Shown: one piece after another, positions 12,201 to 22,500 of the stretch
Position numbering within the stretch: position 1 is the stretch's first letter
Layout: the number at the start of each line of letters is the position of its first letter
From: Ascidia mentula
Taxonomy: Eukaryota; Chordata; Ascidiacea; Phlebobranchia; Ascidiidae
Direction of reading: 5' to 3'
Length of the DNA stretch: 64,000 bases
NCBI GenBank assembly: GCA_947561715.1
Contig: OX387200.1
Span: 21,392,501 to 21,456,500, forward strand
Notes under the pieces: generated by a model
Told to the model about the DNA's origin: nothing
Databases searched by the model: none
What the model saw: the letters and a program-made list of their open reading frames with translations, nothing else
Program-made: the position numbers and the translations under genes

Positions 12201-13582
12201 CTCAGGATTACGATACACATTGTTGGCAACAGAACATATATGAAAGAAAAGTTTGTATATACCATATTTACTAAACCCTGTACAACTTTATCAAAACAAT
12301 ATTTTGTACAAAATTAAATTTGAGGAAACATGTTTAACCTACCTTGGTGGGGTCACACATAAAGTGGAAGGTGAATGGAATCATTGTTCCGACATAATCG
12401 AATCCATGATGGTGGGGAAGATGGTTGCCATCATTTACAACAAATTGGTTGATTCCTGTTTATAAATAAAATTCGAATTTGTGTCCAGTAAACTTTGGAA
12501 GCGTTGCTTTACATTGATATGAATTTAAAATTAAATTGAATTTATTCAACAAAAAATGTTAAACTGAATGTAACCGGGGGACGAAATGAAAAGTTTACAA
12601 ATCAGGGAATACACAGCTTACAAGAACCAAATTACTCCATAGCACAGTGCCACTCAACAGCTGCACTGATGAGACCTTACAGGTCGAAACAGTGCGTGTA
12701 CACACCCTGTCTGCAGCTTTGCAAATTACTCCATGTTTTATGATCTAAATAAAATATACCACTTAAACAAAATAAGGGTCACAAACCTAAATGCCATTTT
12801 CCCACCATTCCTGTGTGATATCCTTGTTTTTTCAAAGCCTCAGCGATTGTGGTTTCATTTTTTGGTAATCCACCAGAGTCAATTTGCCAAACCACCCTGT
12901 TCTGACCAACCATCCCACTCCTGATTGGAAGTCTTCCTGTTTAGAATATAAATTTATAGAAATAGAATAATTTCACAAAAAGCCAACAAAAATAAGCATG
13001 TCTGTTGATAGAAAAATAGTTTTGCTACCTCATCAAGCCATAGGTTTTCAGCTATATTTAACCAAAAAATATTAAACTTGTGCTCAATGCTACACTCAAC
13101 AAAACACATTACAAGTATAGTCCTATATTTACACGATAATCTAAAATCAGTGTGACAGCCAGATACCCTGGGGTTATGTGGTTCATTATGTTACAAAGTC
13201 TGGTTTGTAACTTTATGTACATATATTACATAAACAATCGATTTTTAACTAGGAATTGGTGAATAGTTGTATGCCATTGAATAAACTACATACCTGTTAA
13301 CAATGCAGCTCTGCTTGGTGTGCACATGGAGTCTGCTGCATACCATTGTGTAAATCTCATCCCCTCATCAGCCAACAGATCAATCGGTCCCTTCTCCTGA
13401 GTCGGATGTCCATAAGAATGCAAATCTCCATAACCAAGGTCGTCAGCAAATATTACTATAAAGTTTGGTTTTCTTGACTGAACAACAGCCAACAGGGCCA
13501 GCAGCAGTACCGGTAAAATATTAATTGTCTGAACATGCATTTGGAAAACCTTTCGAAAGCAAACTTTGTTATTGAAACTCAA
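9263..13582 (-). CDS. ARSA: Arylsulfatase A-like sulfatase
   Basis: Eight minus-strand exons (13582-13294, 12936-12787, 12455-12343, 12002-11783, 11441-11277, 10776-10639, 9951-9797, 9628-9263) sum to 1596 nt, giving 531 residues. A start at the second Met ([20 protein letters not shown]) would put a signal peptide at the very N-terminus and may be the true one. Type I sulfatases hydrolyse sulfate esters in lysosomes or outside the cell. Visible are FADDLGYGD (metal-binding Asp pair), [12 protein letters not shown] with the Cys converted to formylglycine (Cys87 from the first Met), GKWHLG, LSDHGPQ and WEGGIRVP. The C-terminal [15 protein letters not shown] and a Cys-rich [10 protein letters not shown] tail resemble ARSA/ARSG. 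The transmembrane hairpin of steryl-sulfatase is absent, so the protein should be soluble. The natural substrate cannot be told from sequence. Confidence 0.94.
11008..11085. repeat. Short GC-rich imperfect tandem repeat in a sulfatase intron
   Basis: The unit CACCGCACTGAGTGCACC is followed closely by CACCGCACCGACTGCACC inside a sulfatase intron. It may be part of a short interspersed element; no ends were found. Confidence 0.35.
12659..12718 (+). ncRNA. Type I hammerhead ribozyme, apparently intact
   Basis: All conserved parts occur in order. Helix I 5' strand AGCTGCA (12659-12665) is followed by core CTGATGA (12666-12672), helix II GACC-TTACA-GGTC (12673-12685), core GAAA (12686-12689), helix III starting CAG and closing CTGT, cleavage-site GTC ending at 12711, and the helix I 3' strand TGCAGCT (12712-12718). 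The last is a perfect 7-bp complement of the first strand. Helix II has four perfect pairs, with the expected G-C pair next to the core. Predicted self-cleavage is 3' of C12711. It lies in a sulfatase intron on the strand opposite the gene. Hammerheads of this layout are known from retrozymes and Penelope-like elements; the carrier here is not identified. Confidence 0.88.
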
Positions 13583-13758
13583 TTGGTTTTAAAACATAGG
13601 GCTGGAATATTGCAGCACACAATTTACACAGTACTAGTTCTATAAACAGGCTACAACAAGTGAAGTGTTGTTTTAATTTTAGGACAAAAACAAAAACCAA
13701 AATTTGTTCATGCACTTCAAAGACACAGAAACAAATATAAAAACAGTAACTTGAATTT

Positions 13759-14301
13759 TTACTCGGAAGGCTTTAAAAAACGCTTTTTATTTAAAGCGTC
13801 AGAAGTTCTTTGTATTTTAGGGGGAACCTCATCAGTGTCATTAACATCATCTGGTTTTCGACCTTTACGTCCAGATAAATTTTCATGCCTCGACTTTTTT
13901 CCACCAAACTTTTTAGCAACTGTTCCAATCAGCGTTGAATATCTCTCTGCCATTTCCTCATCAGAAACATCAGCCTCACTGTCCATTGTATCACCTTCTT
14001 CTTCGACACGATTTTCTTGATCCAACTCATACATCAGTTTTTCTATTGTCTTGTTAAATCCTCCAAATGACATTCTTCCATGCTTTAACTTGACACACAT
14101 TCCAATGCCATCAACAACTTCATATTTATTGTCTGTTTTCTCCATAGGAGGTAAATCAAGTTCCCAATGTTCCCTGGTTACCAGTTTGTTATTTGCATCT
14201 TCAAGAGACTGTCTTTCTTCTTCAGTCATGCCCCTTTGCATGAATTTCATTTTCCGCAAGTTCAGTGACAGTTTTGTTGACGTTTGCTTCTCCTGCGTCA
14301 T
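13759..14301 (-). CDS. MPHOSPH6: M-phase phosphoprotein 6 (exosome cofactor MPP6)
   Basis: A single-exon reading frame of 180 residues. It has the family hallmarks MKFMQRGMTEEERQ near the N-terminus, EHWELDLP, GRMSFGGFNKTIEKLM, DVSDEEMAERYSTLIGT and a terminal FLKPSE (FLKPQD in human). MPP6 binds the nuclear RNA exosome (RRP6/MTR4) and helps process 5.8S rRNA 3' ends. The C-terminal third is basic and low in complexity, as in other animals. The coding region has no intron here, whereas most neighbours have many. The start is the first Met of the frame and matches the family N-terminus in length. Confidence 0.96.
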   Translation of the reverse strand: MTQEKQTSTKLSLNLRKMKFMQRGMTEEERQSLEDANNKLVTREHWELDLPPMEKTDNKYEVVDGIGMCVKLKHGRMSFGGFNKTIEKLMYELDQENRVEEEGDTMDSEADVSDEEMAERYSTLIGTVAKKFGGKKSRHENLSGRKGRKPDDVNDTDEVPPKIQRTSDALNKKRFLKPSE

Positions 14302-15379
14302 TTTGATTTTGTGTTGAATTCAAATCCTGACTTATAAGTGCCTAACTATACTAAACCACAATGAAGTCAGCTCCTGAAAGTAAGTTGTTTTGTTGGTTGA
14401 CAGGTCAGGAATGAAGTAATTTTTAAATAGGGAATTTTCATGCTGCTACCTCGTAGAGCGGTCGAGTAACCCGCGTTTAAAATTTTGTTAACTGGCAATG
14501 TTTTTGTCAACTAACATCCGTCTGGTAATTGTTTTGCCAATAATTAATCATGTAGATAATGCACAGACATTAAACTGGCAAAAATGTCATGCATGGCACG
14601 GTTTTTTTCCGTATGTTAAGGCATTGGCTAATTATTGCATTGTTTAAAAAAAAGAATAAATCTTCCGCGCAGAACATTTTTTTTATTATCAACATGTATT
14701 AACATAGGAAACACGTTCTTATAATTTGACCAATAAACTGTCGCCGAAAAAAATCCTTCGCGCAAATTTTAAATTTACCAGCCTGGCATGGACTAGCAAG
14801 AGTTTTTTTCATATGACGTACTGGACATTTTTTTCGTGGATTACGAATAAAATTCGCAAACCTGATGGCTGATGTCAAAAAAAATAAGAAGTATATATAG
14901 GTAATGTAGTGGCCTATTTATGATAGGCCGATCAAAACATATAAAATTCATTTTCCGATTCAGATAAACATCGTCAAAGTGTAAAAAAGAAACAAACCTT
15001 CAAGTAATAAAACTAAATTCGATTAAGAACTATTTTCATTTTTGCCAACACAACGTGTTGACGGGGAATAACCCGTATAAATTTCCCCATCGTTAATCAA
15101 TATCTTTTATTTTTTAAAGGCACTGAAATCAACAGAATATCAAAAAAAATAATAAAACCAGGAGAAAAAGAGGCGATTCTGCAGTGCTGGCTGCTTTGGA
15201 TGAGCAACACCGGAAACAGGGGAATTTCTGACTAAAATAAATAAACAAACAATACTTGAATATGCAGAAGTGTACATGCAAAATTTATTGTTCATTGCAC
15301 GAACAGCTAGCAGTACAATACGCAAGTGTTGCGATCACTTCACATTACCGAACATTCAAGCCGGTTGTGGGTTATCACC
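14302..15379. other. Intergenic, divergent promoter region of MPHOSPH6 and the serine protease
   Basis: AT-rich sequence between two divergently transcribed genes, presumably holding both promoters. No repeat, RNA gene or TATA box could be assigned with confidence. Confidence 0.5.
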
Positions 15380-17589
15380 ATGTTTGTGATAGAGATTGTT
15401 ACGATAATAGCAATATTAATAGTGATAAACAGTTCATCCAACATTTCTAATGCACTTGAATCAGGTAAAAAAAAACTTTTATTTTTGTAAGCACGTATAC
15501 AAATTAAATAATTTTCTACAAAATAATTTTTAATGCTCTGTACTGTAGAATAATATTGTTGTTGTTTAGGAGCAATAGAAAGATACGAACATAGGACGGA
15601 AAGAAAAAACAGTTTATACGAAGCCTGATAGGCAAACTTGTTGCTGTGTCACGTTTTCCTGCCAGCTGAATTTCTGCAGTATTTGTGTCAAATAAATGCT
15701 CGCCCGTCTTTAAAGTAAAATTTACAAAACCTTTTTTTTCCAAAAAACTGTGCTTTTGTTTTCTGTTTTTTTTTAATGCCAGACCGTTGTAGTTTTCTGT
15801 GCTAGTTTTTACATTGCGAATTAAAATTTTTGTAGGTGGGTCAGATGCAGTCAAAAATGCATATCCCTGGGTGGTACTGGTAACGCGGTTGTCGTTAGCT
15901 GAAAATGGGTCCTTTCTTCTGTTTAACTGTGGTGGTTTCATTATTACCAAACAATGGGTGTTGTCAGCAGCTCATTGCTTTCCAAGGTAAGGGATGAAAA
16001 TAAAATATTCAATTTTCGTCATGCATATCTAAGCATGTTTACTTCGATAACGAAAATTTTGCGATGCCAATGATATATTGAATTTCGAATCCCTTACGAT
16101 CCATACCAGCCCAACTGAAATCTCATGTTGGTTTGTTGATGTCCATCAGTTACTATATCCTTCTTGTCCCATTGAACTTTTTTCAACACCGTGCAAAATA
16201 TGTATCGGTTATATAATAGTTTGTGTTTGCAGTCCAAAGGACATCATTTTAATTCTTGCTGGAACGAACAAGAATTATGCCAAACTACGCAACAGGCGGT
16301 TTGTACAAAAGTTTATCGCCCATCGTGATTTCGACCCAGATCAATTAAACAACGACGTAGCACTGCTACAGGTATCTAACATTGCAAAAATTTCCCAAAA
16401 TACGTTTTTCTTAACAGTCTATTTGCCAATGCTATGTGAATTTTTGGTTATCAGTTGTTTTTGCTTCACGATAATGACCTAAATTCTTCGCCAACTTGAA
16501 GTTATTCCACTCGAAATATTTATTTTTGGCACAACACTAGTTCTTCTTACACAGTTGAGGGTAAAGTTGAAGTTTGACGACACAATCCAACCCATTCGAC
16601 TGGTATGGAACGGTTATGACAGCGATGGTCCCAGACGGCCAACTTTTGCCGACAGAACGTGCACAGTCGTTGGATGGGGAATCACCGGTATTCATTTGTG
16701 CATGGATTGGCGCCATTGTTTGGCAGAAAGAATTCTTATATACTCACATTTAAGTCTGCTGCACTTTTTGCCTTTACAGTTAGACATTGAGGGTTTTAAC
16801 TTTACACTTAAAGAACATATCAGCTTAAAACTTATTCCAATGTACAAAACATTTCCAATTCAATTATTTCCTCCACTTACATTTTTCATCAAAGAACTTT
16901 TCACAGATTCAGAGGGAAGTCATTCCAAAACTCTTCAAGTCCTAAAAGTTCGAATTCTTCCACGGAGAGAATGCATATTGACTACATGTAGTTACCAGAT
17001 GCCCGTACACCGAGATGAAGCTAAGCTCTGTGCCGGAGGTCTCCCCAAAAAAGACACATGTCGCGTGGGTATATAACATCTGTAGCAACCATGCTTACAA
17101 AGTTGCTTCACAATGTCAATTTAGTTGCAACTAAACAATGCATGGAAAGGTTACGATTTGTGAATATAAGGGTAGAGTAATAGGTCCCAATAGAAGTATC
17201 GCTTCCAATATCATGGTCATTGTCACATATTTACAGTTTGTGTTGTCTAGTCAACCAAATTGGGACTCGAATCTCAGTAAAAAGACACTAGGCAGTTGTC
17301 TGCATTATGCTGCCTTTAAGTGCATGTGGCTTCTTTGTGCAGGGCGACAGCGGCGGTCCGTTATTTTGCAAACATGCAGATGGTCAGTTCTATGTTCATG
17401 GCATAACTTCCTACGGACATACGACATGCGGAAGTAGGAACAAACCGGGAGTCTACGTGAAGGTTTGCTGACCTAGGCTGTTATTCTGTACATGTAAAGT
17501 AACCCTGGTGTAAGAACTGCACATGTTTGCAGATTGGGGCTGTAAGGAATTGGATTCAAGAAGTGCTGTCGGTGGAAAACGAACAATGA
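15380..17589 (+). CDS. Trypsin-like serine protease (S1 family)
   Basis: Proposed exons are 15380-15464, 15806-15986, 16233-16371, 16555-16687, 16907-17064, 17343-17462 and 17533-17589, giving 290 residues in one frame. Exon 1 encodes a hydrophobic leader ([19 protein letters not shown]). The catalytic triad is present: AAHC (His), NNDVALL (Asp) and GDSGGPL (Ser), plus GWG and a C-terminal helix [12 protein letters not shown] second acceptor 30 nt downstream (exon from 15836) keeps the frame and drops ten residues containing LRIKIFVGG. With it, Gly-Gly-Ser-Asp-Ala would follow the leader directly without a normal Arg-Ile-Val-Gly-Gly activation site. The residue before the active-site Gly-Asp-Ser is Arg rather than the usual Gln. 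Probably secreted; the substrate is unknown. Confidence 0.88.
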
Positions 17590-18188
17590 TGAATTTGCCG
17601 GGTGTACAAAGTTATACTGAGCTGACAATAATACGAATATGTCACTATTTGGCGTGTTGTGTACACAAAAATATACAGAAACGAAAAACGTTATGATTCT
17701 AACGTCCAAACATGTTGGACTGCTTTTATATTTTGGGATTTATTTGCCTTTCCATTCAGCCGTACTTTGGCGTGGGTCTCATAAAATATGTTTTAATGTG
17801 CTAGTAATCGCTGTGTTTAGCAATGGATGTAGATACCAATGTTTGTAGAAAAGCAAGTACTTTATTTCTTAGGTAACGCATGAATAATTATTAGTCATTG
17901 TTTATTGTACTTCAAATCACAACGCTAAAGTATGATTTAAGCAACTACAGTCGTAACATAAATACATTTGTAAACCTTAACAACTAAATTATAATTAAAT
18001 AATTTTTTTTAAAAAACTGTGCTTAAAATATATCAAACTATCAAATAAAATGATAATGCCACCTTGATAAAAGTTTACCTGTACTTCTATGGTGTCTGTC
18101 TTTTTGTCAGTTGAATACCTGTCAAAAAATTTGTAAATTTTGTTTGGATGGGAAACGAAAATTATCGTAGCAATTTGTTTGAGAACTA
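17590..18188. other. Intergenic, protease 3' UTR and IFT20 upstream region
   Basis: AT-rich; no feature recognised. Confidence 0.5.
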
Positions 18189-19056
18189 ATGGCCGAGGAC
18201 GCACTAACAAGAGCTGGTTTGCACTTTGATGACCTTAATAAGTTGCGAGTTTTGGAGCCGGAATCTGCACAACAGACAAATGAACTGAAAGAAGAATGTC
18301 ATGAGTTCGTTTCAAGTTAGTTTCATGGTTTCGTCATTTGTTTTGCTGTGATCTGTGAGCAAATAGATTACATTTAGTACTAATATGTAACAGTTTACAG
18401 TAATATATGGGGCATAAATTTTGGCTTAAATTGCAGAAATAACGGAATTCCAGAATGTTGTTGGAAGTTTTATTGACATGACAAATGAGCTCGCAAAAGA
18501 AGTGGAAAAAGAAAAAATGAAGGTAGAATTTATGTTGAAAACCTAAAAACTCCTGGATTTACCTAAATTAAAACTCTTGAAATTGTGTGTCTAATAGATT
18601 TACGTGTATTTTGTGGATAAACAATAGACATTAAAAATTAAATGACATAAGCATCAACAAAAGTCATGACCGATTGACTTTTACTCATGAACATTTGCAG
18701 GCCATTGGATACAGAAATCTTCTCAAGTCTGTTGCCAAGCAACGGGACTCCCAACAGCAACAACTACGAGCCCTGATTGCTGAGAAGAAAACGGAAATGG
18801 AAAGGTTGGTTTCATAAACTGGCATTCATAAAGTATCCCCGTATCCTCATCATGACAATTTTTTGTTGTGCAAAAATAATGAATTCGTACTCAATAGTTG
18901 ATTAAAAGACGAGTTTGTTTGCCATACATTTCTGGTTCATAATATTACAACTATTTAGACAATTTAATGTGTTTTAGATTGCGACTTCAACATGAATCAC
19001 TGAAAAAGCAGGAAGTTGAACAAGTTGAATTTATAGAACAGTTTTCAACTGCATGA
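18189..19056 (+). CDS. IFT20: Intraflagellar transport protein 20
   Basis: Four exons, 18189-18315, 18437-18522, 18701-18804 and 18978-19056, give 131 residues, the usual length of the family. The N-terminus [20 protein letters not shown] and the blocks [33 protein letters not shown] and [11 protein letters not shown] match vertebrate IFT20 almost residue for residue. IFT20 is a small coiled-coil subunit of the IFT-B complex. It also sits at the Golgi, where it links sorting of membrane proteins to cilium assembly. The protein is predicted to be mostly coiled coil, with charged heptads from about residue 60 on. The C-terminus ends IEQFSTA instead of IDQFI..QK. Confidence 0.97.
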
Positions 19057-19412
19057 TATGTTTATAATGCTTTGCAATTTTTTTTAGTGGGAGAATTTTC
19101 AGTTATGTTTGTACATACATAGAATTTGACGTTTGGTCACATGTCTAATACTTTGTTCTTGCATTTGTCAATGTAAAATAAATTTATTTTTATTATTTTA
19201 TCACCATTTTGAGGTTGAAAAGCAAGTTTTGTGACCAAAAGTTAAACAAAACTTTTGGCAAGAAAAGGCTCTCATTATAGAGATCTTATCATGAATTTCT
19301 AAGTAAAACCTTTTTCTAAGGGCCCTGCATCAGATTAATGCTGAAGAGTCTAATGTAAAACGATTGAATTCGCCTTCAAAATAACAATGATATTCACAGC
19401 CCGTGTAGACGC

Positions 19413-19598
19413 TCATTTGCTCTGTTGTGACGCAGCACTGACTGCATCCCCTGTGGGACCTGCGAAAAAGGAACAAAAAATTATTAAAGTTATTGCAGCA
19501 TATTTAAAGTAAATTGTTTTCAAGCTTTTACGTTCCTTTAAAACCAAAATTTGTTGATCGGTTGGTGGAGGTAAAGAGTCAACTGTGACGAGCGCCAT
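19413..19598 (-). CDS. Possible short protein gene, unrecognised
   Basis: A 61-codon frame starts MALVTVDSLPPPTDQQILVL and contains a hydrophobic segment ending near FFAGPTG. The segment looks like an intron: GTAAAAG follows the first 23 codons, and a T-rich tract ending TTTTTCGCAG precedes GTCCCACAG. Splicing it in frame would leave only about 37 residues. I do not recognise either product. It may equally be a non-coding transcript or chance. Confidence 0.22.
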   Translation of the reverse strand: MALVTVDSLPPPTDQQILVLKERKSLKTIYFKYAAITLIIFCSFFAGPTGDAVSAASQQSK

Positions 19599-22500
19599 TT
19601 ATGTTCAGAATGATTTTGTTTGTGCGAATGTTGGCAACTTTGTTTCAAAACAGGAACCTGAAATTCCAACATGCGTTCCAATCTCTATTTGAAAACTTTG
19701 TGTTTTCATGACACAAAAATTAAATGTTAACAAAGTTTTGTCGAAATTATATGTTAACCTTTTCTAAACATTTTTGTGGACGTTATAGCTGGGCTGCTCA
19801 ACATAGGTTGTATCAAGTTCAGTCGATTTCAACAGTTCAATGAAGAACCCATTCTTTTTATATTTGTTTAAATTAATTAATATTATCAGACTTTTCTTTT
19901 TCATTCAGTATTAATCGACTGTACAACTGGTAATAGCAAATTGCCATTCGACCACAAACCGCTACGAAAATAGACTGCACTGTTGCAGGTCAAGCCGCTG
20001 ACAATCATGTCTGCAACAGAATATGAGTTATTCAGTCACAGGAAGCGCAATAGCACCAGCCCGCAACCTTATGTCCCAAGACAGAGGATTAGATTATCGA
20101 ATTAAGCCAGCGTAACAATCAAATTGCGATTTAAACATTCGGTAAAATTGGCGTTGAACGCTTCGTATGTCGGGTGTCTGTAAGTGGCAGATGCCAAGCG
20201 GGAGGGTTGAGGGATATCTGTAATCTCAACACGGAACGCACATCAAATGGGAAACGTATCGACGGAACAGTTGCATTGATTGTTCACCGTCAATCACGAG
20301 TGCCAAGATGGCATCACGATCATATGACAGGGATGTCGCTCACGAACGCGTTCAGGCGAAATGGAAGGATTCAAATAATGTTTGTTTCCGTCCGTTGGTT
20401 TTAGATATTTCAACCTAACAAAGTACAAAGCAACTCGGAACATGCTTTAAACACAATGCGTAGTTTATTGCAACACTCCAATCATGCAGGGATCACTTAT
20501 GGATAATTAATTTAGCATAACAATGCCTTGATCTTTGCTTATACCATTATTTTTCCACCACTTTAATTAAACAACCGCCATAACTTTTGCATAAATATTT
20601 TAATAGTCGCATTGTGTATGGAGAAGATTAATTAAAATAATAATCTTTGTGTACAGCTGATATAACCGAGCAAAATCCCATTGACGAGTAGATTCCAATC
20701 TCAACCAAATTGCCTTCAAAATATTTGAAGCATTGCAGGCAACGTCATTGCAAGACTATGACGTGTAAATTTGCTTGATCTTGTTGTTTACTTTGCGCAG
20801 TAAATCCATAAATTTGTAGAAAGAATTTAGTGGTGGTGAAAAAGCTATTCAAGAAAGGTAAAAAATATTAATGAAGCAAGCAGCAAACCGTGAAAAGGGC
20901 TATACTGGATATACAGAATATAAGTGAACAAGGCAAAGTGCATTTAATGATTTTATGACAGCTTTGCAGTCGATGCGAGTTTAAATCGAATCGCCTGAAA
21001 GGTGCAAGACCAGCGATCGGGAAATTCCCGACCAATCAGTTCAGTCTTGACTATGCGGTTGATGGATTCTGAACTCATTGAACCCGACAGTAATCCTCAA
21101 CTGGTCGTCATTTAAGATCTTCTATGTTAAAAAGTGCATTCGCTGCGCAATACCACGGCCCAACGAACGAACGACTCTGATCTTATTTACATTTGGAAAA
21201 ACTAACAAATTTGTCAAATATTTGAAACTGTTGTAAATTGCATGCTGGTGGCTTCAAAAATGCGTGATATATTTGCTGCTAAATGAATAACAGGTTTATA
21301 TAAGAAACTTTCAAACTTGGTCAAAAGGCAAAACACTCAAGACAAGTCAAACTGTAGTTTATCAAACGCATCGTTTAGTAATTTGCATTGGTGCAAGATG
21401 AATGCGACCCATTGACACACAGTATATATATCCCGGCTAGAAAGTCCACTTATGTCAACACTTGATCAATTAGGAATAACCAGAGGTGCAATAAGACACT
21501 CTGCAGGGAGTTGACTCAAATCTCCACAGATGAAACGCGTGAAGTGGGAACGTCTTACGAGCTAAAATAAAAAGAAAAAGAGTTCAATCGCGTTTAAACC
21601 GCTGGAACTGCACAATATTTGTGTGTCTATAAACAATAATCTGCAGAAAGTGTTTCTGCAAAAGTACCTCACTTTTGAGTATGAAAGTTTGTCTATTCTA
21701 AGATAACATATTTATTTTCAACGGACGTGCTTTGAAATGTTTGTCGAAAACAAAACAAAATTTAACTATTTTGCTCTTGAAGTCTTCATGCTAAAGTCAG
21801 AATCAGTTACCTTTTTGGGTGTTGAATCAGTGGAGTCATATTAGCCGGGGTGTGTCTTTGAAAAGTTGTGACGTATGCAAGCTAGGTGTGTCTGGCTGCT
21901 ACCGACATGTCGGCAACTGAAATTTGCATAGTTCGCTCGCATGGCACAGCAGCATTGATTGCCACGCTAAGCGGAAAGTTAAAGAAGTTTCGACAACGAC
22001 AGATTTTTAGTTTTTTGTTGGTGTAGAAATCCTTAAATCAATTTCAACCAGCCACAGATGTAAATAGTTTTATTTCTGTTGTTTGTTTAGGTGCCAGTAT
22101 GGTTTCTAGTACGCGGGATAATAAAGTGGTTGACGAATTAGCCTACATTTGTAATTGCATTATAACCAACCAAACGTACATGGAAAGGAGTCACAAAGTC
22201 CGTAAGGGTCGTGAACACTTTGTGAAGTTAGTTCGAAATAAACGTGGGCCTGAATAGCGCGTGAGTTGAACTTTTCGCATAAAAAGTTCATTGAGGAAGT
22301 TGAAACGCCCATGCATTTATAAGCGATTAAGCTCAAAACTTAATTAAACAAGGCAATTACCAGAAAAGGTTTTGAACTTTGCAAAGGACACGAGGTTTTG
22401 TATATTCTATGAAAGTTGCGTTTCTGTGCTACAAATTTTTGTTTTCACTTTTTATGCACATTAGTTGCTGTTTATTACATGTGGATGTAAAACGATTGTG

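Noticed and set aside
15516-15950. 144-codon minus-strand frame
   Set aside because: It lies opposite protease exon 2 and its intron and has no recognisable motif.
17255-17290. tRNA-like B box GGGACTCGAATCTC in a protease intron
   Set aside because: No cloverleaf could be drawn around it.
20174-20404. 76-codon frame as a gene
   Set aside because: No motif, no splice context and no homology that I recognise; average length for chance.
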